DNA from: Chloroflexota bacterium
GTDB taxonomy: Bacteria > Chloroflexota > Ktedonobacteria > Ktedonobacterales > Ktedonobacteraceae
Assembly: GCA_005881495.1 (NCBI GenBank)
Contig: VBHI01000209.1
Location: 12,266 to 76,265 of the forward strand
Length of the DNA: 64,000 nucleotides
Direction of reading: 5' to 3'
The translations under genes were made by a program, and so were the position numbers. The notes below the pieces were generated by a model that was given only the letters and a program-made list of their open reading frames with translations, ran no database searches and was not told the origin of the DNA. This document shows, in pieces, positions 29,214 through 38,698 of the stretch. The first letter of the stretch is position 1. Each line of letters begins with the position of its first letter.

Positions 29214-30713
29214 CTAAAACGCAGTCCGTAAAACGGTCCGAGCGGGAGATGTAGGGGCTCCATGTTCGCCCTCACCAGAGATCGCCAGCGTACCCCTTGC
29301 AACAGCCAGGCCTGCTTGCGTCGTGAACAATGCCTCATTCAGCGTGCTACCGTTGGGGGAACTGGCGACTACAAACAACGGGAAGGCCTTCCCGTTTGAG
29401 AAAGAGGTTGAGATGTAGTCGCCAACCATGTAGCCGCTGGTTGTATTGGCCAGCCATGACAGGTTCATGGGCGTGGAGGTAAGGGTGGTTTCCGTTGACC
29501 AGGTTGTACCGCCATTGGTCGATGAAACGAGACCAGCCTCCAACTGGCAGGTCGTGGCAGTGCAGTTCGCATCTGGGTAATAGTAGAATGCCAGCGCGAG
29601 ATGAGCAGTATTAGCGGAGGTGGAGGAATCAACAGCTATGCCGGGAATGAAATGATCGACATTGCTGCCGACGGGATCGATGGGTATGCGCTGTGCCTGT
29701 GACCATGACGTACCACTGGTCGAGGTGCTCAGAACGATATCGTTGGCGTTGCAACCGCTTTCAAAACGACAGTCCTGCCAGACAACGTAGGCTTTCCCGG
29801 CGCCATCTATCTCGGCGGAAGGAAGAGGTTCAGTGCGAATACTGGCTACCTGGTGATCCGTTTGAGAAGCGATCGTCACACTGCTGTTCCAGCTTGCGCC
29901 ACCGTTGGTAGAAGTGAAGGCTGCAATGCTTGCATTTGAGCTAAGGAAAGGGACAATCACCGTGCCGTTTGGTTGAACGAGGGGCTGTCCTCCCAGGCCA
30001 GAGACGTTATCAGGTGTTGCCTGTCCCGCGCTCCACGTGGCTCCTCCATCGCTTGATGTGCTCATCTGTACCAGGTTACTATTGGATGTAATATCCCATT
30101 CAATATAGCAATGCCCATAATATGCGCTGGTGGATGTATTGTCACAGACAATCCAGTCCTTGTCAAAAAAACCACCATTCGCATTTGCTACCACAGAAGG
30201 AGGGTTCCAAGTGAGTCCACCGTCAGCAGAGGTGCTCGCCAGAACGGCTGCCCCAACCGGAGTAACAATGCCGGTAGTGATGGCGAGCGAAGAGATCATC
30301 CACAACTTGTGAGCGGCGTCGTAGGTCACTGAGGGATCGCTGACGCGGTCGTACTGGCCAGCTGGTGTAGCATTGACTGTCGTGCCAGGCAGGAAGCCAC
30401 TTTTCCACGTTGTGCCGTTGTTGGTGGAGGTCGCCCAGCCGATATTCGAGGAGCCACCGTCGGTGAAACGGCCAACCTGGGTCGCTGCCACTATGGTTGA
30501 GCCTTTGGCGTAGCTGTCCGGCTCGACTTCGGTCTGGTGCTGGCTCGTTGTATTGGTGTAAGGGTCGCTACTTAGCTGCCGAAGAGGAACTCCAGTCGCG
30601 GCTGCTGTGGTTGCTGGGGACGCAGGTACTGCCGATGTGAGTGCAAAGGTGAAGACCAGCGCCAGCACGAGAGTGGCACTGGTGAACCAACGGGAGCGAT
30701 AGAGGAAAGACAT
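29214..30713 (-). CDS. Secreted Asp-box (BNR/sialidase-like) protein
   Basis: A 499-aa exported protein. The N-terminus is a signal peptide (RSRWFTSATLVLALVFTFAL, cleavage near AVPAS). The body carries repeated Asp-box motifs of the S-x-D/N-x-G-x-T-W type: STNNGTTW, SADGGLTW, SSDGGATW, STNGGASW, STNGGTTW, indicating a six-bladed propeller like exo-sialidases. I did not find the Arg triad or FRIP motif, so enzymatic activity is doubtful. The ATG at 30713 has AAGGAG upstream; an earlier in-frame ATG has none. Single gene on the minus strand. Confidence 0.78.
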   Translation of the reverse strand: MSFLYRSRWFTSATLVLALVFTFALTSAVPASPATTAAATGVPLRQLSSDPYTNTTSQHQTEVEPDSYAKGSTIVAATQVGRFTDGGSSNIGWATSTNNGTTWKSGFLPGTTVNATPAGQYDRVSDPSVTYDAAHKLWMISSLAITTGIVTPVGAAVLASTSADGGLTWNPPSVVANANGGFFDKDWIVCDNTSTSAYYGHCYIEWDITSNSNLVQMSTSSDGGATWSAGQATPDNVSGLGGQPLVQPNGTVIVPFLSSNASIAAFTSTNGGASWNSSVTIASQTDHQVASIRTEPLPSAEIDGAGKAYVVWQDCRFESGCNANDIVLSTSTSGTSWSQAQRIPIDPVGSNVDHFIPGIAVDSSTSANTAHLALAFYYYPDANCTATTCQLEAGLVSSTNGGTTWSTETTLTSTPMNLSWLANTTSGYMVGDYISTSFSNGKAFPLFVVASSPNGSTLNEALFTTQAGLAVARGTLAISGEGEHGAPTSPARTVLRTAF

Positions 30714-30930
30714 ACGTACATACTCCTTACAATACAATGAAAAATTCCAGGATTGGGGTGGGATGCGCAAGCGCTCCTTTCAACAGGGTGTTGTTGATAA
30801 AGAACGCTTGCTTTTTGCGTATTCGCTTTTCCGTGGTAAGTACTTTCATTGATGGAGTATCATGACAGGTATCTCTCGTCGGTTCGCACACGGAGATGCA
30901 TGGAAAAAGAAGGGAATAAGACGCGGGCCA

Positions 30931-31743
30931 TTATTCAGACCAGGGAGTTATGGGTTTCAGCATCAGCTCGTTGTCCACGTAGATCGCATCCACTCGCTCG
31001 TTGAAAAAACTGAGTAGTCCATCGATCGGCGAACAGGCGGGGAGCGGTTCATGATAACACCACACGATGTCCTTGAAGATTCTCCCGTCGGCCCTGGCTG
31101 ACCAGTAGGACGCCTTGCCTTTGTAGGGACAGCGAGTGGTGGTCTCAGTAGCCTCCAGCAGTTCCATGCGAATATCCTGCTCAGGGATATAGTAGCGCGT
31201 CGGGAGACCCGTTTCGAGTAGCAGCCGAGGATGATGGGTATCTGCTATGGTTTCGCCGCCCAGGATAACGCGAACATGACAGGAACTGATAAGGATATCC
31301 ACTCGTTTGTAGGGGTCGCGTGCGTGAGCGAAGACCTGCTCATCCTCTTCATACCAGGCGTCCATTTGATCCCAGTAAAAGGCTATGTAGCCCTTGACCT
31401 GCGGCCCGTCGGGCAACGGGTTGAGATAGCTCCACGCGGCATTCTCTGCAACGCGGTCGCCAACCCGTGTAGTCCAGTAGGATGCATCCCCTTTGAGGGG
31501 TGAATTGGTGTGGTGATCTGTTGCCACCAACACATCCTTGCGTACATCTTCAAGTGGGAAGTAGTAAACGGGCAAACGCCCATACTCTTGCAACCGCATC
31601 ACATGCTTGCTATCAGCGATTGTGATCCCTGCGAAGATCACACGCACCCGTCTCTGGCTGTCTTCCCAGCGAAACTGCTGTCCCTGGCTGATTGCGGGCG
31701 TCGCTGCCGGACCAAGAAATAGATCTTCAAGCACTGGTTTCAT
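30931..31743 (-). CDS. Protein with two DUF427 domains
   Basis: A 270-aa protein made of two tandem DUF427 domains. Each carries the same pattern: RVIFAGITIADS...LPVYYFPLEDVR...TNSPLKGDASYW, repeated as RVILGGETIADT...LPTRYYIPEQDIR...TRCPYKGKASYW. The function of DUF427 is unknown; single- and double-domain forms occur widely. It is the last gene of a three-gene minus-strand cluster, 11 bp after an LLM-class oxidoreductase. Confidence 0.88.
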   Translation of the reverse strand: MKPVLEDLFLGPAATPAISQGQQFRWEDSQRRVRVIFAGITIADSKHVMRLQEYGRLPVYYFPLEDVRKDVLVATDHHTNSPLKGDASYWTTRVGDRVAENAAWSYLNPLPDGPQVKGYIAFYWDQMDAWYEEDEQVFAHARDPYKRVDILISSCHVRVILGGETIADTHHPRLLLETGLPTRYYIPEQDIRMELLEATETTTRCPYKGKASYWSARADGRIFKDIVWCYHEPLPACSPIDGLLSFFNERVDAIYVDNELMLKPITPWSE

Positions 31744-31754
31744 GTTATTTTTCC

Positions 31755-32609
31755 TTATATCGCCTCTTTGTAGCGGCGAATTGCAGCTATATGCTCTTGA
31801 GGCGACTTGAACCCCGCACCCATAGTGTTAAGGGAGATATGTGTCGCCCCCAGCGCTCGCCATCCATCCGTCAGGCGGATCCATTCGTCAAGATCACCCT
31901 CGCTTGCATTCACGCGCGCCTCGATGCCTACTGTGCTGGGATCGCGGCCCGCTTCTACGATATATCCACGCAGGCGCTCGAGGACCTCGCGCATCTGGTG
32001 GTCAGGTTTCCCCTGGGGGAACCAGCCATCACCAAGGCGCGCAGTACGCCGCAGCAACGCATCCACTCTCCCACCTATCCATACAGGAATTGAGCGACGT
32101 ACGGGCAGGGGATTGAGACCCGCTTCAGTAATGGTATGGAATTGACCTTTGTAGCTGATAGTCTCATGGCTCCAAAGCAGGCGCATCACCTCTATCTGCT
32201 CTTCTACAACGCGCCCTCGCGTCCGGAAGTTCATGCCAAGGGCCTCGTACTCCACCGGATTCCAGCCTACGCCTATACCAAGGCGTAACTTTCCGCCAGT
32301 GAGCACGTCTACCTCTGCCGCCTGCTTGGCGACCAGCGCGGTTTGCCGTTGCGGCAAAATGATGACAGCAGGGACCAGTTCCAGGTGTGTCAGCGCCGCG
32401 AGGTAGCCGAAGAGCACGAACGGTTCGTGGAACATGTCCCGCTGGGTATAGCCTCGCCAGCCTGGCCGGTGAGTGGGGTCCGCGCCCAGGACGTGGTCAA
32501 ACGCGACGAGATGACTGTAGCCCAGTCCTTCTGCGGCCTGCGCGTAGTCGCGAACAGCCAGCGGGTCTGCACCAATCTCGTTTTGTGGAAATGTGACGCC
32601 TATCTGCAA
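31755..32609 (-). CDS. LLM-class (F420-dependent type) oxidoreductase
   Basis: A 284-aa luciferase-like TIM-barrel flavin or F420 oxidoreductase. The opening GVTFPQNEIGADPLAVRDYA and the motif LRLGIGVGWNPVEYEALGM are diagnostic, as is VWIGGRVDALLRRTARLGDG. Substrate unknown. The start is TTG, with AGGAGA about 9 bp upstream. It lies between an aldo/keto reductase gene (47 bp upstream) and the DUF427 gene, and probably shares their transcript. Whether it uses F420 or FMN cannot be seen. Confidence 0.86.
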   Translation of the reverse strand: MQIGVTFPQNEIGADPLAVRDYAQAAEGLGYSHLVAFDHVLGADPTHRPGWRGYTQRDMFHEPFVLFGYLAALTHLELVPAVIILPQRQTALVAKQAAEVDVLTGGKLRLGIGVGWNPVEYEALGMNFRTRGRVVEEQIEVMRLLWSHETISYKGQFHTITEAGLNPLPVRRSIPVWIGGRVDALLRRTARLGDGWFPQGKPDHQMREVLERLRGYIVEAGRDPSTVGIEARVNASEGDLDEWIRLTDGWRALGATHISLNTMGAGFKSPQEHIAAIRRYKEAI

Positions 32610-32656
32610 AGTGGGATATCTCCTGATCTAGTGATATGTTTTTTCTTATAGCCTTG

Positions 32657-33643
32657 CTACCATAGATGATGGACTTGAGGGCGGATGTATGTATCGTAGA
32701 TCTCTTGTATACGTCGCATCGTTTCATCGCTCAGCGGGGGGAGGGTTGCCGCGTGCACGTTATCCTGGGCTTGCTCAGGACTCCTGGCCCCGGGGATGGT
32801 GCTGGTGACTTCGGGGAACATAAGTATCCAACGCAAGGCGAACTGTGCCATGGAGGCGCCCGGCGGTACAAGCGGGCGCAGTTCCTCAACTGCACGTAAC
32901 CCTATCTCATAGTCAACGCCTGAAAAGGTCTCTCCTCGATCGAACGCTTCTCCATGGCGGTTGAAGTTGCGGTGATCGTTCGGGGCAAACTGCGTCCGAG
33001 CATTGTACTTGCCGGTCAGCAATCCACTTGCCAGTGGGACGCGAGCCAGGATACCGACGTGGCGCTCACAAGCAGCGGCAAAGAACTGTTCTGCCGGTTT
33101 GAAACGGAACATGTTGAAGATGATCTGTACACTCTGGACGTTGGGATAGGTGATCGCTTTGAGCGCCTCGTCAACGCGCTCGACGCTCACGCCGTAGAAG
33201 CGAATTTTGCCTTGCTGCACCAGGTCGTCGAGAATGCCAAAGACTCCGGGCATATCATACACTTCAGACGGCGGGCAGTGGAGTTGGAGAAGGTCGAGCG
33301 CTTCGGTCTGCAGATTTTGCAGGCTTCTCTCGACAAAGCCTGTCAAGTTCTGACGGTTATAGCCACTTGCAATGTGGGGGTTGAGCCGCCGTCCCGCTTT
33401 GGTCGCAATGATCAACTGCTCGCTGCGAGCCTCGCGAACCTGGGCGATCAATTGCTCCGAATGTCCATCACCGTAGACGTCAGCGGTATCAATAAAGTTG
33501 ACATCCAGATCGATGGCCTTGTGAAGGGCTGCCAGCGAAGTTTTGTCATCCGTAGTCCCCCAGGCATCTCCGCCGATGCCCCAGGCTCCAAAGCCGATTT
33601 CCGAGATGTTCCAACCAGTGCGGCCCAAAGCGCGATACTCCAT
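32657..33643 (-). CDS. Aldo/keto reductase
   Basis: NAD(P)H-dependent reductase of the AKR superfamily, 328 aa. The catalytic tetrad is present: Asp and Tyr in NFIDTADVYGDGHSE, Lys in IATKAG, His in LLQLHCPP. The C-terminal cofactor loop includes STIPGARSPEQAQDN. It is closest in style to the YajO/Tas-type oxidoreductases. GAGGAG precedes the ATG. First gene of a minus-strand cluster with the LLM-class enzyme and DUF427 protein. Confidence 0.9.
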   Translation of the reverse strand: MEYRALGRTGWNISEIGFGAWGIGGDAWGTTDDKTSLAALHKAIDLDVNFIDTADVYGDGHSEQLIAQVREARSEQLIIATKAGRRLNPHIASGYNRQNLTGFVERSLQNLQTEALDLLQLHCPPSEVYDMPGVFGILDDLVQQGKIRFYGVSVERVDEALKAITYPNVQSVQIIFNMFRFKPAEQFFAAACERHVGILARVPLASGLLTGKYNARTQFAPNDHRNFNRHGEAFDRGETFSGVDYEIGLRAVEELRPLVPPGASMAQFALRWILMFPEVTSTIPGARSPEQAQDNVHAATLPPLSDETMRRIQEIYDTYIRPQVHHLW

Positions 33644-33762
33644 TTAACATGCTCCTCTCTTTATCAAGTACTCGCCAGATTTGGCCAGGTATGTCTTTGC
33701 TGGTTACGTATGCCATGTCGGGTATACCGCACGGCCGGCAGCCAGCTAACCGGCTAACAAAC

Positions 33763-35244
33763 TTAAACTGAAATTGATTTGCTCTCTTTAGCTGATAACG
33801 TCGCGAGAATGCTTTGCACTTCTTGCTCTGCTTGTTTCACGTCTCCTGCCAGGATCAGGCCCATGGGGTTTTTCGCCATGCGGCAAATTACTCTCGTTCC
33901 ATCCCTCTGTAATACACTATCTCTATCGGCGATACACGCTCTCACAACCTGTGGATCCAGCTTGCCAGGTAAAGGATATTTATCAAAGGTACATATCCCT
34001 TCCTGGATCACTTCCTTCATATTGTATATGGTCTGCTCTTTTCTGTTAGCTCCCAGTACGGTCATTATAGCATCAGTATAGTTTGTCCAGCGTGGATTGC
34101 ATTCTGCAAGATAGTGAAGATGGTGCGCTGCTAACTGTTTTCTTCTCTTCTGTACCCTTTGTTCCATTGCTCCAGGAATCATGATATCCAGGTTGGCTAC
34201 TCCTCGGATGGAAGCAAAGTTGACATCGCACTTCTGGGCCGTCTTCCGCAAAAACATGTCAAAAAATGCTGCCGTCTGCTCTTCATATTGTTGTTGTAGG
34301 CGCTGCAGATGGGGATTCTTGGGAAGATATGTGCTTGTTCCAACGCATGCTTTACTACCTTCCTTTTGCAGCTGACCATTCCACCCAAGCGACTCTACGT
34401 GATCATCGATGATTACGACGGACATGCCAGGAGAATCCTCGAAGTCTATATAGCGACTGATCACTATTCTCGTTTCTTTCTGCGGATTCATGGTATTAGC
34501 CAGGTGTTGTTGTGATAGGGTTAGCGCCTCTTGCCAATGAGCACAGCACAGGGCGTGTTCGGCTTCCCCATTTGGTACGACGATGACACCATGATGGTTT
34601 TCATAGACGAGGCAACAGCCGAAATTGCCATCTGACTCAGCAGTGCGGAGCATCACTCCCAGGGGGTAGGCTGCTGCTACATCTGCATACCGGTATATTT
34701 CCTCTACATTTGAGAGAAATGCTGCTGCTGCTTTGGGAAGATCATAGATATGTGTGACAGTATAATCAGGAGGGCAAAATCCTGCCAGTTCAAACTCTTC
34801 AGCGAGTTGATAAAAATTCGCTTTATTTTTAAGCGCATGAGTCATTTTTCCGGGGAGGCCCCAGGGTTGAGCTCTTAGAGCATCCATGATGCTGACCTCA
34901 GTCTCAGGAACGTTGATGTAAGGCACTACTAGAGGTGCCGGACCCGCTGTGATCTCTTGTTCCGCTCTGAGTTCGTCAAGCGTCTGAGGAGCTATAGTTT
35001 TACCAAAGAGCTGACTGAGATAATTCAGGTGGGCGCGAAGGTCTGTTGAGTGCTGAACGATGAGCACGCGTATGTTCCCAGCATTCAACGGAAGGTGTCC
35101 ACATCTTTCCCCGTAGTGATGCTCCACGTATTTGACTATCGTCTCATTAGAGGCGCGCAATACACCGCTTCCTACATTATGGAAGCCTACCCCCAGTTTT
35201 GTTGGTACAGGTGTTTCGAATAAAGTTGTATCCAGGATATTCAT
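33763..35244 (-). CDS. ATP-grasp superfamily protein, PGM1-like (tentative)
   Basis: A 493-aa cytoplasmic protein. It has a pre-ATP-grasp region (residues 1-110), a central region with GKMTHALKNKANFYQLAEEF, where an ATP-grasp lid often begins, and the ending of the catalytic domain, VANLDIMIPGAMEQ followed by LAECNPRWTNYTDAI, where E-x-N binds metal-ATP. A C-terminal domain (FDKYPLPGKLDPQVVRACI, RMAKNPMGLILAG) resembles that of the peptide ligase PGM1. It may therefore join a carboxylate and an amine, but the substrate is unknown. No clear Shine-Dalgarno site and a lower G+C than its neighbours suggest transfer. Confidence 0.6.
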   Translation of the reverse strand: MNILDTTLFETPVPTKLGVGFHNVGSGVLRASNETIVKYVEHHYGERCGHLPLNAGNIRVLIVQHSTDLRAHLNYLSQLFGKTIAPQTLDELRAEQEITAGPAPLVVPYINVPETEVSIMDALRAQPWGLPGKMTHALKNKANFYQLAEEFELAGFCPPDYTVTHIYDLPKAAAAFLSNVEEIYRYADVAAAYPLGVMLRTAESDGNFGCCLVYENHHGVIVVPNGEAEHALCCAHWQEALTLSQQHLANTMNPQKETRIVISRYIDFEDSPGMSVVIIDDHVESLGWNGQLQKEGSKACVGTSTYLPKNPHLQRLQQQYEEQTAAFFDMFLRKTAQKCDVNFASIRGVANLDIMIPGAMEQRVQKRRKQLAAHHLHYLAECNPRWTNYTDAIMTVLGANRKEQTIYNMKEVIQEGICTFDKYPLPGKLDPQVVRACIADRDSVLQRDGTRVICRMAKNPMGLILAGDVKQAEQEVQSILATLSAKESKSISV

Positions 35245-35535
35245 AGCTGTTAAATCAACACCGTTTCCTGCCAGCCTGTGCTTTTCACTATGCTCTCAGC
35301 CATCCAGTACATCAGACCATTGTAAAAGTGTCAATAAAAGATGAATGTGATCTGAGACAGCGCGCAAGGCAGCATTCTTACTTCAGGACGATAATATACG
35401 CAATAGGCGGGTACTGTCAATAAAGAGGACTGTTTATGGACTGCCTGAATCACCAAAGAAAGTCGTCCCAATTCTGTCACGTTTTTGCTATAACTACGAC
35501 TATAGTATTACATTATCTAAAGCGGAGAGCAAGAG
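35245..35535. other. AT-rich divergent intergenic region
   Basis: About 290 bp between the ATP-grasp gene and the sigma factor gene, with lower G+C than the surroundings. A candidate -10 (TATAGT near 35501) precedes the sigma factor gene, but the bases upstream do not match a housekeeping -35, so it might be self-regulated. I see no repeat or RNA gene. Confidence 0.3.
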
Positions 35536-36066
35536 ATGCAACAACAAGACGAATGTAAACAATCGGACAATGCGGGTGCTGCGCTCTATCAACGCTATGT
35601 AGGAAGCATCTTTGCCTACGCGAGACTTCACACGTCTTCTTGGGAGGACGCGGAAGACCTCACCCTTGAGGTCTTCACGGTAGCACTGGAGCAGAAAAGC
35701 CTCTCCTGGCTGAAGGAGAAACAGCAGTTGGTCTGGCTGCGGCGCGTTGCTCAGAACAAACTCGTGGACCGCTATCGCCGTTCTCATCACGTCTCTCTTC
35801 TCCCTTTAGAGCAGGTGGTAGAGACCCTGCAGGCCGAAGAGGCTCTGGCACCTGAACAGGTTGTTGTACGACGCGAAGAGCTGGAGCGGCTCTCGAGCGC
35901 CGTTGGGAAGTTACCTCCCCTGCAACAGCAGGTCCTTCAACTGCGCCTGGGCGATGGTCTCCGTTTTGCTGAGATTGCTGTCTTGCTCGACAAACGCGAA
36001 GCAGCGGTTCGAAAGCTGTACTCGCGCACGCTGGCGCTTCTGCGAACAATCTATGAACAACACTAG
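35536..36066 (+). CDS. RNA polymerase sigma factor, ECF type
   Basis: A 176-aa extracytoplasmic-function sigma factor. Region 2 is seen in LYQRYVGSIFAYARLHTSSW, DAEDLTLEVFTVALEQ and WLRRVAQNKLVDRYRR; region 4 in LPPLQQQVLQLRLGDGLRFA followed by the helix-turn-helix EIAVLLDKREAAVRKLYSR. GGAGAG lies before the ATG. The next gene begins 15 bp after the stop and encodes a membrane-anchored propeller, the usual position for a gene controlling the sigma factor. Confidence 0.9.
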   Translation: MQQQDECKQSDNAGAALYQRYVGSIFAYARLHTSSWEDAEDLTLEVFTVALEQKSLSWLKEKQQLVWLRRVAQNKLVDRYRRSHHVSLLPLEQVVETLQAEEALAPEQVVVRREELERLSSAVGKLPPLQQQVLQLRLGDGLRFAEIAVLLDKREAAVRKLYSRTLALLRTIYEQH

Positions 36067-36081
36067 ATGAGGAACAGTGTT

Positions 36082-37452
36082 ATGACAGATATGAATGAAT
36101 TTGATCCTGAAGAGGTGGATGAGCGGAACCAGCGTCTCATCCAGGACCTCCGTCGCCTGTACTCCACCAGGACTCAGGTAGCCCGGCAGCTCGCACGGGT
36201 ACAGCAACGTCTCTTCCATAGCAGTAATATGACGCTACACGGGGATGTAAGCCACCGACCACAGTCGTTGTCGCTGGGGACGCAGCAGACAAAGACCAGT
36301 ACGGTGAGCTGGCAGAGAAGGGTTAGGCCGCGTCATCTCAGCATGCTCGCAGCAGCCGTCTGTGCAGCCCTGCTGGTTGGATCGCTGATTCTGGTGCTGC
36401 ATTTGGCCCGTCAGAACTCCACTGGTGTACCGGGTTCGTCATCGGATCAACCTAAAGACGTCATATCGCTGCACATGATCGACGCGACCAATGGATGGGC
36501 CTTAACAGCGAACGCGGTGCTGCGTACGACCGACGGTGGAAGCCACTGGACGAATATCACACCGCCGCACACCTCATTCAGCCAGGGAAGTGTCGCTGAT
36601 TTCCAATCGGCTTCCCTGGCATGGGTCACCACAGGACAAACGAATGCGGCAACGGTACTCATCTTGCGGACGACGGATGGTGGACAAACCTGGCAGCAAT
36701 CGATGGTTCAAGCCTCCTTCGTAAGGCAGATGACCTTCATTGATGCCCAGCATGGCTGGATCCTCTCAGGGAAGGAAAACGCAGCAGGAGCAGCAGCAGA
36801 GACAGTCAGCGTATTCCGGACGACGGATGGTGGGCAGACCTGGCAGAGCATCTCTATTGCCCTGTTTGCGGATGCGACTCCTCCTGGTCATCTTCCCTAC
36901 GGTGGGCAGAAGTCAGGGATACGCTTTCTGAATACGACCACGGGATGGGTGACCGGAACCGTGACGATGAATGAGCTCGCCTGGCTCTATATCACCCATG
37001 ATGGGGGCCAAACCTGGTACCAGCAGATGCTGCCAATGCCTTCGGGTGTCCCGACTGCTCAACTCACCATTCTGCCACCCACGTTTTTCTCGGCAACTGA
37101 TGGCATTCTTCCCGTCAGGTTTACTGATCTCATAACGGGCAAGGGCCTCGCCACGGTGATCTACGCGACGCGTGATGGAGGGATGACCTGGAAGCCGACC
37201 TCGTCTGTGCCTGTTGCCCTGAGCACGTCAAGCTTCCTCAACATGGGTCAGGGGTGGATGACCGACGGAACCGCCCTATTCAGAACGAACGATGGGGGGC
37301 AGCACTGGATCAGGCTTGCTGCCAACACGAACTTCACGAACGTCACCCAACTCGACTTTGTGTCGGATGCCATTGGATGGGCCGTCCGCAATCGAGGCAA
37401 TGGTTCCTCTCTCCTTCTCAAGACGATAGATGGGGGACAGACCTGGGCATAG
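36082..37452 (+). CDS. Membrane-anchored Asp-box propeller, probable sigma-factor partner
   Basis: A 456-aa single-pass membrane protein. The N-terminal 85 residues are cytoplasmic, charged and helical (NQRLIQDLRRLYSTRTQVAR), then a transmembrane helix (LSMLAAAVCAALLVGSLILV), then an extracellular domain with seven Asp-box-like motifs (RTTDGGSHW, RTTDGGQTW twice, THDGGQTW, TRDGGMTW, RTNDGGQHW, KTIDGGQTW), as in Ycf48-like propellers. The ATG at 36082 is preferred over one abutting the sigma stop codon because GAGGA is correctly spaced before it. The position and topology suggest an anti-sigma or sensor role, which is inference; no classic zinc anti-sigma motif is seen. Confidence 0.75.
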   Translation: MTDMNEFDPEEVDERNQRLIQDLRRLYSTRTQVARQLARVQQRLFHSSNMTLHGDVSHRPQSLSLGTQQTKTSTVSWQRRVRPRHLSMLAAAVCAALLVGSLILVLHLARQNSTGVPGSSSDQPKDVISLHMIDATNGWALTANAVLRTTDGGSHWTNITPPHTSFSQGSVADFQSASLAWVTTGQTNAATVLILRTTDGGQTWQQSMVQASFVRQMTFIDAQHGWILSGKENAAGAAAETVSVFRTTDGGQTWQSISIALFADATPPGHLPYGGQKSGIRFLNTTTGWVTGTVTMNELAWLYITHDGGQTWYQQMLPMPSGVPTAQLTILPPTFFSATDGILPVRFTDLITGKGLATVIYATRDGGMTWKPTSSVPVALSTSSFLNMGQGWMTDGTALFRTNDGGQHWIRLAANTNFTNVTQLDFVSDAIGWAVRNRGNGSSLLLKTIDGGQTWA

Positions 37453-37592
37453 GTCATTGGCTGATCTTTTTCCGTTTTGACTGTACCTGCTTTGATGGCC
37501 TGGAAAAAGTCCTGGCGCTGCTGCATCGCGGGAAAGTGGATGAGTGGTACAATATTGGTCATCAATTGTTCTTTCAATGAGGGAGAAATATC

Positions 37593-38576
37593 ATGAAAAA
37601 AGTTCGCTGGGGCGTCCTGGGCACTGCCAATATTGCTACCGGAAAGGTTCTTCCCGCGATGCAGCAGGGCACGTACTGTGACATTACCGCCATCGCTTCA
37701 CGCTCGCTGGAAAAAGCGCGGGCCGCTGCAACGCAACTGGGTATCCTGAAGGCTTATGGCTCGTATGAGGAACTACTGGCTGACCCCGAGATTGACGCGA
37801 TATATAATCCCCTGCCTAACCACCTGCACGTACCCTGGTCGATCAAGGCGCTACAGGCGGGCAAGCATGTGCTCTGCGAAAAACCGATAGCCTTGAGCGC
37901 TGCCGAAGCGCAGGCGTTGGTCGATGTCGCCAAACAGAATCCGCACCTGAAGGTGATGGAAGCGTTCATGTATCGCTTTCACCCGCAATGGCAGCGCGCC
38001 CGGCAACTGGTCCACGAAGGAAAGATCGGGAAATTGCGGACGATCCAGTCATTCTTCTCGTACTATCTTGATGATCCGCACAACGTGCGCAACAGAGCCG
38101 ACACCGGCGGCGGGGGCATGCTGGATATCGGCTGCTATACGGTTTCGCTGGCGCGATTTATTTTTGGCGATGAGCCCAGGCGCGTCTTTGGCATTGTAGA
38201 GTACGATGCACAGTACATGGTTGATCGGCTCGCCTCGGGCGTAATGGACTTCGAGCTCGGAACCTCAACCTTCACATGTGGGACGCAATTAGCGTCATAT
38301 CAACGGGTCAACATCTTCGGTACCGAGGGCCGGGTTGAGATCGAGATTCCCTTCAACGCTCCCCACGATCGGCCTTGCAAAATCTGGCACCAACAGGGAG
38401 ACGATGTCGAGGAGATCTTGCTGGATACCTGCAACCAATATACCATCCAGGGCGATCGGTTTTCACAGGCGGTGCTCAATGACAGCGATGTACCAACGCC
38501 GATCGAAGATGCTGTAGCCAATATGAAGGTGATCGAAGCAATTTTCCGCAGCGCACAGAGTGGTACGTGGGTTTGA
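37593..38576 (+). CDS. Gfo/Idh/MocA family oxidoreductase
   Basis: NAD(P)-dependent sugar or polyol dehydrogenase, 327 aa. The N-terminal Rossmann fold opens with VRWGVLGTANIATGKVLPAM; the family EKP motif is in HVLCEKPIALSAAEAQ, and the C-terminal domain includes GGGMLDIGCYTVSLARFIFG. GAGGGAG lies before the ATG. It stands alone, followed by an imperfect hairpin (38607-38615 / 38639-38647). The exact substrate is not predictable. Confidence 0.9.
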   Translation: MKKVRWGVLGTANIATGKVLPAMQQGTYCDITAIASRSLEKARAAATQLGILKAYGSYEELLADPEIDAIYNPLPNHLHVPWSIKALQAGKHVLCEKPIALSAAEAQALVDVAKQNPHLKVMEAFMYRFHPQWQRARQLVHEGKIGKLRTIQSFFSYYLDDPHNVRNRADTGGGGMLDIGCYTVSLARFIFGDEPRRVFGIVEYDAQYMVDRLASGVMDFELGTSTFTCGTQLASYQRVNIFGTEGRVEIEIPFNAPHDRPCKIWHQQGDDVEEILLDTCNQYTIQGDRFSQAVLNDSDVPTPIEDAVANMKVIEAIFRSAQSGTWV

Positions 38577-38698
38577 GATGCATCCCTCAACGTCGCTCCC
38601 TTCAGAACGCCACCCCTAGTAATTAAGAATATCACTCAGGGTGGCGTCCTCTTGGCCCAGTTGTAGCAGAGGCACAATCTTCTCTGTCTCCGTTTACC

